NCBI GenBank assembly: GCA_028532815.1
Contig: JAQQAS010000016.1
Location: 1 to 50,392, forward strand
Reading direction: 5' to 3'
DNA: 50,392 bases
From: Pleomorphochaeta sp.
GTDB taxonomy: Bacteria; Spirochaetota; Spirochaetia; Sphaerochaetales; Sphaerochaetaceae
Below are positions 44,762 through 50,392 of this stretch, piece after piece. Every line of letters begins with the position of its first letter. Positions within the stretch are counted from its first letter, which is position 1. The notes under the pieces were generated by a model. That model did no database searches. It saw only the letters and a list, made by a program, of their open reading frames with translations, and had not been told where the DNA came from. Position numbers and translations under genes: made by a program.

Positions 44762-45850
44762 TTAACTTGTCATATTTGGAGCACTTGCTGATTCTCTAAT
44801 TTTTAATGAAAAAGGTACTACAATTTTATATTGTGAAAACAAATCTGGATTTTTAATCTTTTGAGTTAAGTTTTGAACTGCTAATTTAGAAATAGTAGGT
44901 ATATTTGAATTAACAGTTGTTAAAGGAGGGGAGAAATATCTACTTTGATTAATATTATCATATCCAACAATACTTAAATCCTCTGGCACATTTAAACCAA
45001 CTTCTCTTGCAGCTCTTAAACATCCAAATGCTAAATTATCATTAAAACAAATAAAAGCAGTCGGAATCTTATCTCGTTTAAAGATTTCTAGAGCTTTTAA
45101 ATAAGCTTGATTTGGATCCCATCCTATGTTCTCAATCTCATAATTTTTTATATTATTATTTAAAAAACTGTTTGTACATCCAATCAAACGCTCTTTAGTA
45201 GAAAGATAATTTGTTAAACCAGTAAATAATATGAAACTTTTATGACCTAATGAAATTAGATAGTCAGTAAGAGCTCCCATCCCAAATACATTATCTGAAA
45301 GGATAGAAACCAAATTTGGTGAATAATTATTTACTAAAATTGATGGAATATTATTTATTTTGGCTATATCAATAAACTGATCAGGAATGTTACTCATAAA
45401 TATTATTCCATCAAGTTTTTGATGTTCAATTAAACTTTCAAAATGCTCTTTGTTATCCAGAGAAGAGTATAGAAGTGTATATCCTAAAGGTTGAAGTTCT
45501 TTTTCAGCAAAGTAAAAAAATTCTGAATAAAATGGTTGAGAAATTCTATCCATTTTGTTTTCCGAAGGTGGTAGAACTAATGCAATAGTTCCTAAAAGTG
45601 GATTATTATTTCTTATAGAATCATCTTTTAATTGAATATAAACTCTTGTTCCTATTCCCGGCTCTTTTACAACTAAATTGTCATCAACTAATAATAATAA
45701 AGCTTTTCTAATTGTAGTTCTGTTTGCATGAAATTTTTCACTTAATTCTTTTTCAGAAGGAAGAAGAGATCCCTGTTTGATCTCTTTGTTTAATATTTGA
45801 GTTTTAATTTCTTCATATATAGTTTCATATAAGAATTTTTTATTTTTCAT
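44762..45850 (-). CDS. GntR/LacI chimeric transcriptional regulator
   Basis: This 362-residue protein has a GntR winged helix (SLLPSEKELSEKFHANRTTIRKALLLLVDDNLVVKEPGIGTRV, about 28-70). The LacI-type sensor domain follows (TIALVLPPSENKMDRISQPFYSEFF near 88, NPDLFSQYKIVVPFSLKIRES at the end). ATG 45850 is preferred over ATG 45856 because AAAGG is seven bases away from it but only one from the other. It is divergent from the kinase and Gnd genes, with three palindromic sites between them, and most likely represses both directions. Effector probably a gluconate- or KDG-like acid (inference). Confidence 0.88.
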   Translation of the reverse strand: MKNKKFLYETIYEEIKTQILNKEIKQGSLLPSEKELSEKFHANRTTIRKALLLLVDDNLVVKEPGIGTRVYIQLKDDSIRNNNPLLGTIALVLPPSENKMDRISQPFYSEFFYFAEKELQPLGYTLLYSSLDNKEHFESLIEHQKLDGIIFMSNIPDQFIDIAKINNIPSILVNNYSPNLVSILSDNVFGMGALTDYLISLGHKSFILFTGLTNYLSTKERLIGCTNSFLNNNIKNYEIENIGWDPNQAYLKALEIFKRDKIPTAFICFNDNLAFGCLRAAREVGLNVPEDLSIVGYDNINQSRYFSPPLTTVNSNIPTISKLAVQNLTQKIKNPDLFSQYKIVVPFSLKIRESASAPNMTS

Positions 45851-45886
45851 TTTCATACCTTTATATGTGTATAATAGTTATAAAAT

Positions 45887-45898
45887 ACAACATGTTGA
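45887..45898. promoter_or_regulatory. Operator candidate site 1 (palindrome CAACATGTTG)
   Basis: ACAACATGTTGA contains a perfect 10-base palindrome, just downstream of the minus-strand -10 box, near the predicted start of the regulator transcript. Matches sites 2 and 3 (consensus TCAACATGTTGA). Confidence 0.7.
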
Positions 45899-45903
45899 GT
45901 AAG

Positions 45904-45933
45904 ATTGTAATTTACTTTTTAGATTTATGTCAA
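45904..45933 (-). promoter_or_regulatory. Promoter of the GntR/LacI regulator gene
   Basis: Minus-strand TTGACA (45933-45928) and TACAAT (45909-45904), spaced by 18 bases. Operator site 1 follows directly. Confidence 0.65.
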
Positions 45934-45953
45934 GAAATAGATCTTAAAAAGTA

Positions 45954-45981
45954 TTGCATAATAATCAACATGTGCTATTAT
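45954..45981 (+). promoter_or_regulatory. Promoter of the kinase-Gnd operon with operator site 2 in its spacer
   Basis: TTGCAT (45954-45959) and TATTAT (45976-45981) are spaced by 16 bases. The half-matching operator TCAACATGTGCT (45965-45976) lies between and overlaps the -10, a classic repression position. Confidence 0.6.
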
Positions 45982-45997
45982 TATAGGTGTAAAAAAG

Positions 45998-46009
45998 TAA
46001 ACATGTTGA
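45998..46009. promoter_or_regulatory. Operator candidate site 3
   Basis: TAAACATGTTGA matches ten of twelve bases of TCAACATGTTGA and lies just downstream of the predicted start of the kinase transcript. Confidence 0.65.
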
Positions 46010-46093
46010 TAAATTTGCTAAATTAAAAACTTAAATAGTTAAATGTTTGAAAATATATGATATTCTTTAGTTAGAATTAATTTAGGAGTAAAA

Positions 46094-47170
46094 ATGATTA
46101 AATTTAAAGAAAATGCCAAATATGATTTAATTTGTGCATCAAGTATGGGTACGAGATTAGTTCCTAAAAATAGGCAACCTGTAAGTACTTCAACAGAATT
46201 CGAACTACAGTCGACATCAGCTGAAACTAATGTATTAAATATTTCATCATCTCTTAATCTTAAGACTAAAGTATTGACCTCTTTTGTAAAGGACAATGCA
46301 ATAGCTTCCTTTATAAAGAATCAACTCAGAATGAGAAATATTGAGTTTGAAGGGCCAGATATCCCAAGTGGGGGACCATGGGGATATAGGCATCAAATAA
46401 ATATTGCAGATAGTGGGTATGGACTTAGAGCTCCTAAAGTAACAAATGATCGTGCTGGAGAAGTAGGTAGAGATTTAAAGATTGAAAACTATGATTTAGA
46501 AAAATTGTTTGTAAAAGACGGAGTTAAGCTTCTTCATTTATCAGGATTAGTTGCAGCATTAAGTGAGAATACTACAAAATTCTGTATTGAATTAGCAAAA
46601 AAAGCAAAAGAAAATGGGACATTAATTTCATTTGATATAAATTATAGACATTCTTTTTGGATTAACAGAGAAGATGAGCTTAGAAAAGCATTTGTTGAAA
46701 TTGCCCAATTATCAGATTTCCTTATTGGTAATGAAGAAGATTTTCAATTGGCTTTAGGTATAAAAGGGCCTGAAGTTGAGGGTAATGATTTATCAAATAA
46801 TATAAACAAGTTTAAAGATATGATTAATAAAGTTAAAGAAACTTATCCGCATGTAAAAGTTTTTGCAACCACGCTTAGACAAGTTGAAAATGCGAATGAG
46901 CACTATTGGGGTGCAATTATGAATGTAGAAAACACTTGGTATATCGAAGAGCCTAGAAAAATTCAAGTATTAGATAGAATAGGTGGTGGTGATGGTTTTG
47001 TAGGTGGTATTTTATATTCATCACTAAAAAACCTAAACCAAGAAGATTGGATTAAATTTGGATGGGCAACTGGAGCTTTAGCAACAACTATGATTAGTGA
47101 TTATGCCACAGTTGAAAGTGAAGATCAGATTTGGTCAATTTATAATGGAAATGCTAGAATTAAAAGATAA
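46094..47170 (+). CDS. PfkB family sugar/aldonate kinase
   Basis: This 358-residue ribokinase-fold protein has RHQINIADSGYGLRAPKVTNDRAGEVG (substrate and lid region, about 98-125) and LISFDINYRHSFW (about 175-187, as in 2-keto-3-deoxygluconate kinases). It also has IGNEEDF (about 212) and the anion-hole/catalytic RIGGGDGFVGGILY (about 297-310), with the base Asp in GGGD. AGGAG precedes ATG. Sequence features resemble 2-keto-3-deoxygluconokinases, but its partner in the operon is 6-phosphogluconate dehydrogenase, so gluconate phosphorylation is an alternative. Controlled by the divergent regulator. Confidence 0.8.
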   Translation: MIKFKENAKYDLICASSMGTRLVPKNRQPVSTSTEFELQSTSAETNVLNISSSLNLKTKVLTSFVKDNAIASFIKNQLRMRNIEFEGPDIPSGGPWGYRHQINIADSGYGLRAPKVTNDRAGEVGRDLKIENYDLEKLFVKDGVKLLHLSGLVAALSENTTKFCIELAKKAKENGTLISFDINYRHSFWINREDELRKAFVEIAQLSDFLIGNEEDFQLALGIKGPEVEGNDLSNNINKFKDMINKVKETYPHVKVFATTLRQVENANEHYWGAIMNVENTWYIEEPRKIQVLDRIGGGDGFVGGILYSSLKNLNQEDWIKFGWATGALATTMISDYATVESEDQIWSIYNGNARIKR

Positions 47171-47181
47171 GGATTAATTAT

Positions 47182-48636
47182 ATGAATGAAAAAGCAAATA
47201 TTGGATTAATAGGTTTAGCAGTAATGGGTGAAAACCTAGTAATGAATATGGAATCCAAAGGCTATAAAGTTGCTGTTTTTAATAGATCTGTTAATAAAGT
47301 TGATAATTTTATAAACACAAGAGCGCAAGGAAAAAATATAATTGGGACACATAGCTTAGAAGAATTAGTTTCAAAACTAGAAACACCTAGAAAAGTAATG
47401 TTGCTTGTAAAAGCTGGAGAACCTGTCGATAGCTTTATAAATCAATTGTTACCACTTTTAGATAAAGAAGATATTATTATAGATGGTGGCAATAGTTATT
47501 TTAAAGATACTATTCGAAGAACAAAATTAGTTGAAGATAATGGCTTATATTATATTGGTACAGGTGTTTCTGGTGGTGAGGAAGGAGCTCTTAAAGGTCC
47601 TAGTCTAATGCCAGGTGGTTCTTTAAACGCTTGGAATAAAGTTAAAGATATCCTCCAAAATATAAGTGCTAAAGTGGAAGACGGTTCTGCTTGTTGTGAT
47701 TGGGTTGGTTTAAATGGAGCTGGTCATTTTGTTAAGATGGTTCATAATGGAATAGAATATGGTGATATGCAATTAATATGTGAAGCATATAGTTTAATGA
47801 AAAATGTTTTAAATTTGAGCAATGATGAAATGCATGAAATATTTAGTGAGTGGAATAAAAGTGAACTAAATAGTTATTTAATAGAAATTACAGCAGATAT
47901 TTTAACCCATAAAGAAGCTGATGGTTTTCATACAATTGATAAAATCTTAGATACAGCTGGACAAAAGGGAACCGGGAAATGGACTGGTATATCATCTCTA
48001 GATCAAGGAGTAGCTCTTACTCTAATAACTGAAGCGGTATTTGCAAGATATATTTCTGCTATGAAAGATGAAAGAGTAGAAGCTTCACCAAAATTTAAAA
48101 AACCAGTTATTGATTTTAAAGAAGATAAAAAAGAATTTATAGAAAAAATAAAAAATGCCTTATTGGTATCGAAAATAATTTCCTATGCTCAAGGATTTTC
48201 TTTGATGATGAGTGCTGCTAAAACATATGATTGGGATTTAAATTATGGATCAATAGCTCTAATGTGGAGAGGTGGATGTATTATTAGATCAAGTTTCTTA
48301 AAAAAGATTAAAGAAGCATATGATACAAATCCTGATTTAAATAATTTAATTTTAGATCCATATTTTGCTAATATTATAAATAAATGTAGCGAAGATTGGA
48401 GAGAAGTTGTTTCTGTTGCAGTTAAAAATGGAATTGCTGTTCCAGCATTTTCATCAGCTCTAAATTATTTTGATGCATATACTTGTGAAAGACTACCCGC
48501 AAATCTATTGCAAGCTCAAAGAGACTATTTTGGAGCTCATACTTATGAAAGAGTAGATATGGAAAGAAATAAATTTTTCCATACTAACTGGACAGGTGAA
48601 GGGGGTAAAACATCTTCTTCAACTTATAATGCATAA
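47182..48636 (+). CDS. gndA: 6-phosphogluconate dehydrogenase, decarboxylating (NADP type)
   Basis: This 484-residue enzyme oxidises 6-phosphogluconate to ribulose-5-phosphate and CO2. It has the nucleotide motif GLIGLAVMGENL (8-19), the NADP-type VFNRSVNKVDNF (33-44, Arg after Asn), the family signature segment GTGVSGGEEGALKGPSLMPGG (about 126-146), GAGHFVKMVHNGIEYGDMQ (about 179-197) with catalytic Lys and the HN pair, and the C-terminal FFHTNW. Length fits the long dimeric form. GGA-rich spacer precedes ATG 47182, 11 bases after the kinase stop. Co-transcribed with the kinase. Confidence 0.94.
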   Translation: MNEKANIGLIGLAVMGENLVMNMESKGYKVAVFNRSVNKVDNFINTRAQGKNIIGTHSLEELVSKLETPRKVMLLVKAGEPVDSFINQLLPLLDKEDIIIDGGNSYFKDTIRRTKLVEDNGLYYIGTGVSGGEEGALKGPSLMPGGSLNAWNKVKDILQNISAKVEDGSACCDWVGLNGAGHFVKMVHNGIEYGDMQLICEAYSLMKNVLNLSNDEMHEIFSEWNKSELNSYLIEITADILTHKEADGFHTIDKILDTAGQKGTGKWTGISSLDQGVALTLITEAVFARYISAMKDERVEASPKFKKPVIDFKEDKKEFIEKIKNALLVSKIISYAQGFSLMMSAAKTYDWDLNYGSIALMWRGGCIIRSSFLKKIKEAYDTNPDLNNLILDPYFANIINKCSEDWREVVSVAVKNGIAVPAFSSALNYFDAYTCERLPANLLQAQRDYFGAHTYERVDMERNKFFHTNWTGEGGKTSSSTYNA

Positions 48637-48734
48637 AAAAGATTAACTCCTTTTTTTTAATATTTAAATATCAATTGATCAACTAGTTTTGTAAGCTACT
48701 TGGTTAATTGATTATTTTATATGAAGGATAAAAA

Positions 48735-48774
48735 AAATAAGCATTTAATCTCAATTAAGGTTAAATACTTATTT
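48735..48774 (+). terminator. Terminator of the kinase-Gnd operon
   Basis: AAATAAG-C-ATTTAA (48735-48748) pairs with TTAAAT-A-CTTATTT (48761-48774) with one mismatch and a 12-base loop, followed by TTATTTTATTTT. A looser inverted repeat (ATCAATTGATCAACTAG/CTACTTGGTTAATTGAT) lies upstream at about 48669-48713. Confidence 0.7.
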
Positions 48775-48806
48775 TTATTTTATTTTAGTCGAAAAATCCG
48801 TGATTT

Positions 48807-49097
48807 CTAATTAAATATATCTACAACTTTTGGTAATTTCATTATTAAATTCTCTTTTGACAAATCATCTATAGCTATAACCAATTTTTTGCCATCTTTA
48901 GATAAAGGCTTTAAAAAAGGGTTGGGCTTTTTAATTGTCTTTATGGAATTAGGTTTTTTTATTAAAAAGTCATAAATAATATCGACAGGATATTCTGATA
49001 AGCCTTTTCCAAAATCAATAAAAATACTTTGTACTTTTTCAAAATCATTACTATTTTCATAGCCATTTTTCATTCTTATTTTTTCAGCGTATAACAT
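48807..49097 (-). CDS. Small protein of unknown function (96 aa)
   Basis: This 96-residue soluble protein has a strong ribosome-binding site (AAGGGGGGA six bases before ATG 49097) and a near-consensus promoter upstream, which support it as a real gene. The sequence is mixed charged with segments FEKVQSIFIDFGKGLSEYPVDIIYDFLIKKP and LVIAIDDLSKENLIMKLPKVVDIF, suggesting a small alpha/beta protein. No Cys, signal or membrane helix. Family not recognised. Confidence 0.65.
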   Translation of the reverse strand: MLYAEKIRMKNGYENSNDFEKVQSIFIDFGKGLSEYPVDIIYDFLIKKPNSIKTIKKPNPFLKPLSKDGKKLVIAIDDLSKENLIMKLPKVVDIFN

Positions 49098-49135
49098 TTA
49101 TATCCCCCCTTTATTACAAATTGTTTATATGCTAA

Positions 49136-49164
49136 ATATTATCAATATGGTATATAATTGTCAA
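49136..49164 (-). promoter_or_regulatory. Near-consensus promoter of the 96-aa gene
   Basis: Minus-strand TTGACA (49164-49159) and TAATAT (49141-49136) with exactly 17 bases between. Confidence 0.75.
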
Positions 49165-49168
49165 TTTA

Positions 49169-49202
49169 TTTTTACATAAAATTAAACAAATTTATGTAAA
49201 AA
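49169..49202. repeat. Perfect 12-bp inverted repeat above the promoter
   Basis: TTTTTACATAAA (49169-49180) and TTTATGTAAAAA (49191-49202) enclose ten bases and end four bases upstream of the -35 box. No T run follows on either strand after the second arm, so it looks like a regulator-binding site rather than a terminator. Confidence 0.55.
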
Positions 49203-49546
49203 AATACGAAGAATGACAAAAATTAATTATAATGCGCATTAGCAATAATTTTGAAAATCAACTGAAATATTAAAAAAAATATACTTAATATGTATTAAAC
49301 ATCAAAGATAAATATATTTTCATTTAGTAATAATATTAGTTATGAACCCTTTAATACTGGAAAAAAGATATTGTGAAAATATGAAATTAAAATAAATACA
49401 AAAATAATATTATTTTTTTGAAAATAAAGAGTGAGATAATAATGATTTATGTATCTAATTTATGATATTTCTCAGGTTGTATATTTGTCTTAGAATGGGT
49501 TTTATAGATTTCGTTTGGGAAGTTTATAGTTATAGAATAAGTAAGA
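49203..49546. other. Gap without a recognisable gene
   Basis: About 340 AT-rich bases between the 96-aa gene and the HD gene. No open frame above a few dozen codons, no terminator and no convincing RNA structure were seen. Confidence 0.5.
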
Positions 49547-50140
49547 TTATAATAATTCCTTATAAAATTGATCTAAAAAAGTTTTTAAGAATTCAGTTCT
49601 TTCTTTAGCGAGGTTTTTCGCATATTCTGTATTCATTAAATCTTCTAGCCTTAGTAATTTATCATAAAAATGCTGAATTGTAGAATTTTCTTTATTTTCA
49701 ATATCATAAATAGGTCTATTATTAGCTCCACCAAAAGCAAAAGTTCTTGCAATTCCAATAGCACCTATGGCATCTAATCTATCTGCATCTTGAACGATTT
49801 TAGCCTCAATAGATAAAGAGCTTGGACTACCTCCTTTGCTAAATGAAATGTTTTTTATATCAGAGCAAATTGAATTGATGATATTTTCATCAATATTATT
49901 TGATTTTAAGAATGTCCTTGCATTATCTAAATTTTCACACGTCTTTGGTGAAATTTTATGATCATCTACATCATGTAATAGTGCTATAATTTTAACTTTA
50001 TTAACATCGCAGTCTTCTTTGTCAGAAATTTTCATAGAAGTCTTATATACTCTAAATGTATGATAATAATCATGCCCACTATAATCTTTCTTAAAAAAAT
50101 CTTTAACAAACGTTAAAGCTTCATTGCTTATATCAATCAT
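49547..50140 (-). CDS. HD-domain phosphohydrolase (YedJ-like)
   Basis: This 197-residue protein carries the HD metal ligands: His27 in SGHDYYHTFRV, His56-Asp57 in ALLHDVDDHK, and an Asp in KIVQDADRLDAIGAIGIARTFAFGG (about 114-138), which is the signature of the YedJ/COG1418-type branch. Length is typical. It probably hydrolyses a nucleotide or phosphate monoester in the cytosol; the substrate of this branch is not settled. AAAGGT lies about 12 bases before ATG. It is not in an operon here. Confidence 0.85.
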   Translation of the reverse strand: MIDISNEALTFVKDFFKKDYSGHDYYHTFRVYKTSMKISDKEDCDVNKVKIIALLHDVDDHKISPKTCENLDNARTFLKSNNIDENIINSICSDIKNISFSKGGSPSSLSIEAKIVQDADRLDAIGAIGIARTFAFGGANNRPIYDIENKENSTIQHFYDKLLRLEDLMNTEYAKNLAKERTEFLKTFLDQFYKELL

Positions 50141-50288
50141 ATAATAAAATCAACCTTTATTAAATTTTTATCTAATTTTAATCGATAATTTTAATAAAGA
50201 AAATGGCTTTATAATTTTATTAATGTTTTTTAGAAAACTTTGTTAAAATCAATTAATTTGATATGAGTGTAAATTTATAAAATTTTTT

Positions 50289-50335
50289 AAAGGTACGATG
50301 AATTTAAAAAGATAAAGTAAATTCATCATACCTTT
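50289..50335. terminator. 18-bp hairpin, bidirectional terminator candidate
   Basis: Bases 50289-50306 and 50318-50335 are complementary at 17 of 18 positions, with an 11-base loop. ATTTTT follows on the plus strand and an A/T run on the minus strand. It probably ends a gene lying to the right of the window. Confidence 0.7.
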
Positions 50336-50392
50336 ATTTTTAAAACTATTCATAAGTTTAGTATTTATAATATTGAAATATAATTGTTATAA

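Noticed and set aside
1-50392. tRNA or rRNA genes
   Set aside because: No cloverleaf with a T-arm consensus and no rRNA-like conserved segment was found by eye on either strand.

Overview
The window is strongly AT-rich chromosomal DNA that reads well with the standard bacterial code: TGA is used as a stop, and starts are mostly ATG with a few TTG and GTG. Several features suggest a low-GC spirochaete, possibly a Sphaerochaetaceae relative. These are a sugar-binding protein whose signal peptide ends in an ASGQKE-type sequence, several short proteins with loose lipoboxes (LLSC, TSSC, LSSC, LQSC), and two GntR/LacI chimeric regulators beside sugar operons. This assignment is inference from motifs; no rRNA or other marker is present.

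Layout. (1) 1-4.6 kb: a divergent locus with a TudS-like putative desulfidase (minus strand, cut by the window edge), a broken small regulator-like ORF, a complete ECF-type transporter (S, T and two ATPases) and a C_GCAxxG_C_C protein. Together they suggest uptake and processing of a thiolated compound. (2) 4.6-5.9 kb: no intact gene, but 5.28-5.53 kb contains a dense set of complementary segments ending in an intrinsic terminator, a good candidate for an undescribed structured RNA. (3) 5.9-23.8 kb: a surface-polysaccharide cluster. It holds an initiating sugar-phosphate transferase, four glycosyltransferases, a flippase, UDP-glucuronate and UDP-galacturonate synthesis, a TupA-like amidoligase, and a dTDP-amino-sugar block (aminotransferase, RmlA, RmlB) joined to an ATP-grasp ligase, an adenylate-forming CapK-like enzyme and a GNAT acyltransferase. 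A second UDP-glucose dehydrogenase copy has decayed, and no polymerase (Wzy) is visible. (4) 23.9-24.8 kb: remains of an IS1634-type transposase and of an endonuclease/exonuclease/phosphatase gene.

(5) 24.8-33.3 kb: housekeeping and accessory genes. These are small lipoproteins, a GNAT, an SGNH hydrolase, a K+/H+-type antiporter, a lipoprotein gene split by two single-base frameshifts, and a MarR-MATE efflux pair with a palindromic operator candidate. (6) 33.3-41.2 kb: a divergent sugar locus, with regulator and GT4-type glycosyltransferase on the minus strand and an ABC sugar importer, TIM-barrel glycosidase-like protein and HAD phosphatase on the plus strand. (7) 41.4-44.5 kb: an unusual lipoprotein/transmembrane/coiled-coil/GIY-YIG-like protein and an alpha/beta-hydrolase-fold protein without its nucleophile. 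(8) 44.8-48.8 kb: a GntR/LacI regulator divergent from a PfkB kinase and 6-phosphogluconate dehydrogenase, with three copies of one palindromic operator in the promoter region. (9) 48.8-50.4 kb: a small unknown protein and an HD-domain phosphohydrolase.

How the genes work together: the polysaccharide cluster makes charged or amino sugars (GlcA, GalA, a dTDP-4-amino-4,6-dideoxyhexose) and carries three ATP-dependent ligase-type enzymes plus an acyltransferase. The product is therefore probably an amide-decorated capsule or O-polysaccharide. The two sugar operons each pair a GntR/LacI sensor with import or phosphorylation genes and have recognisable promoters and operators.
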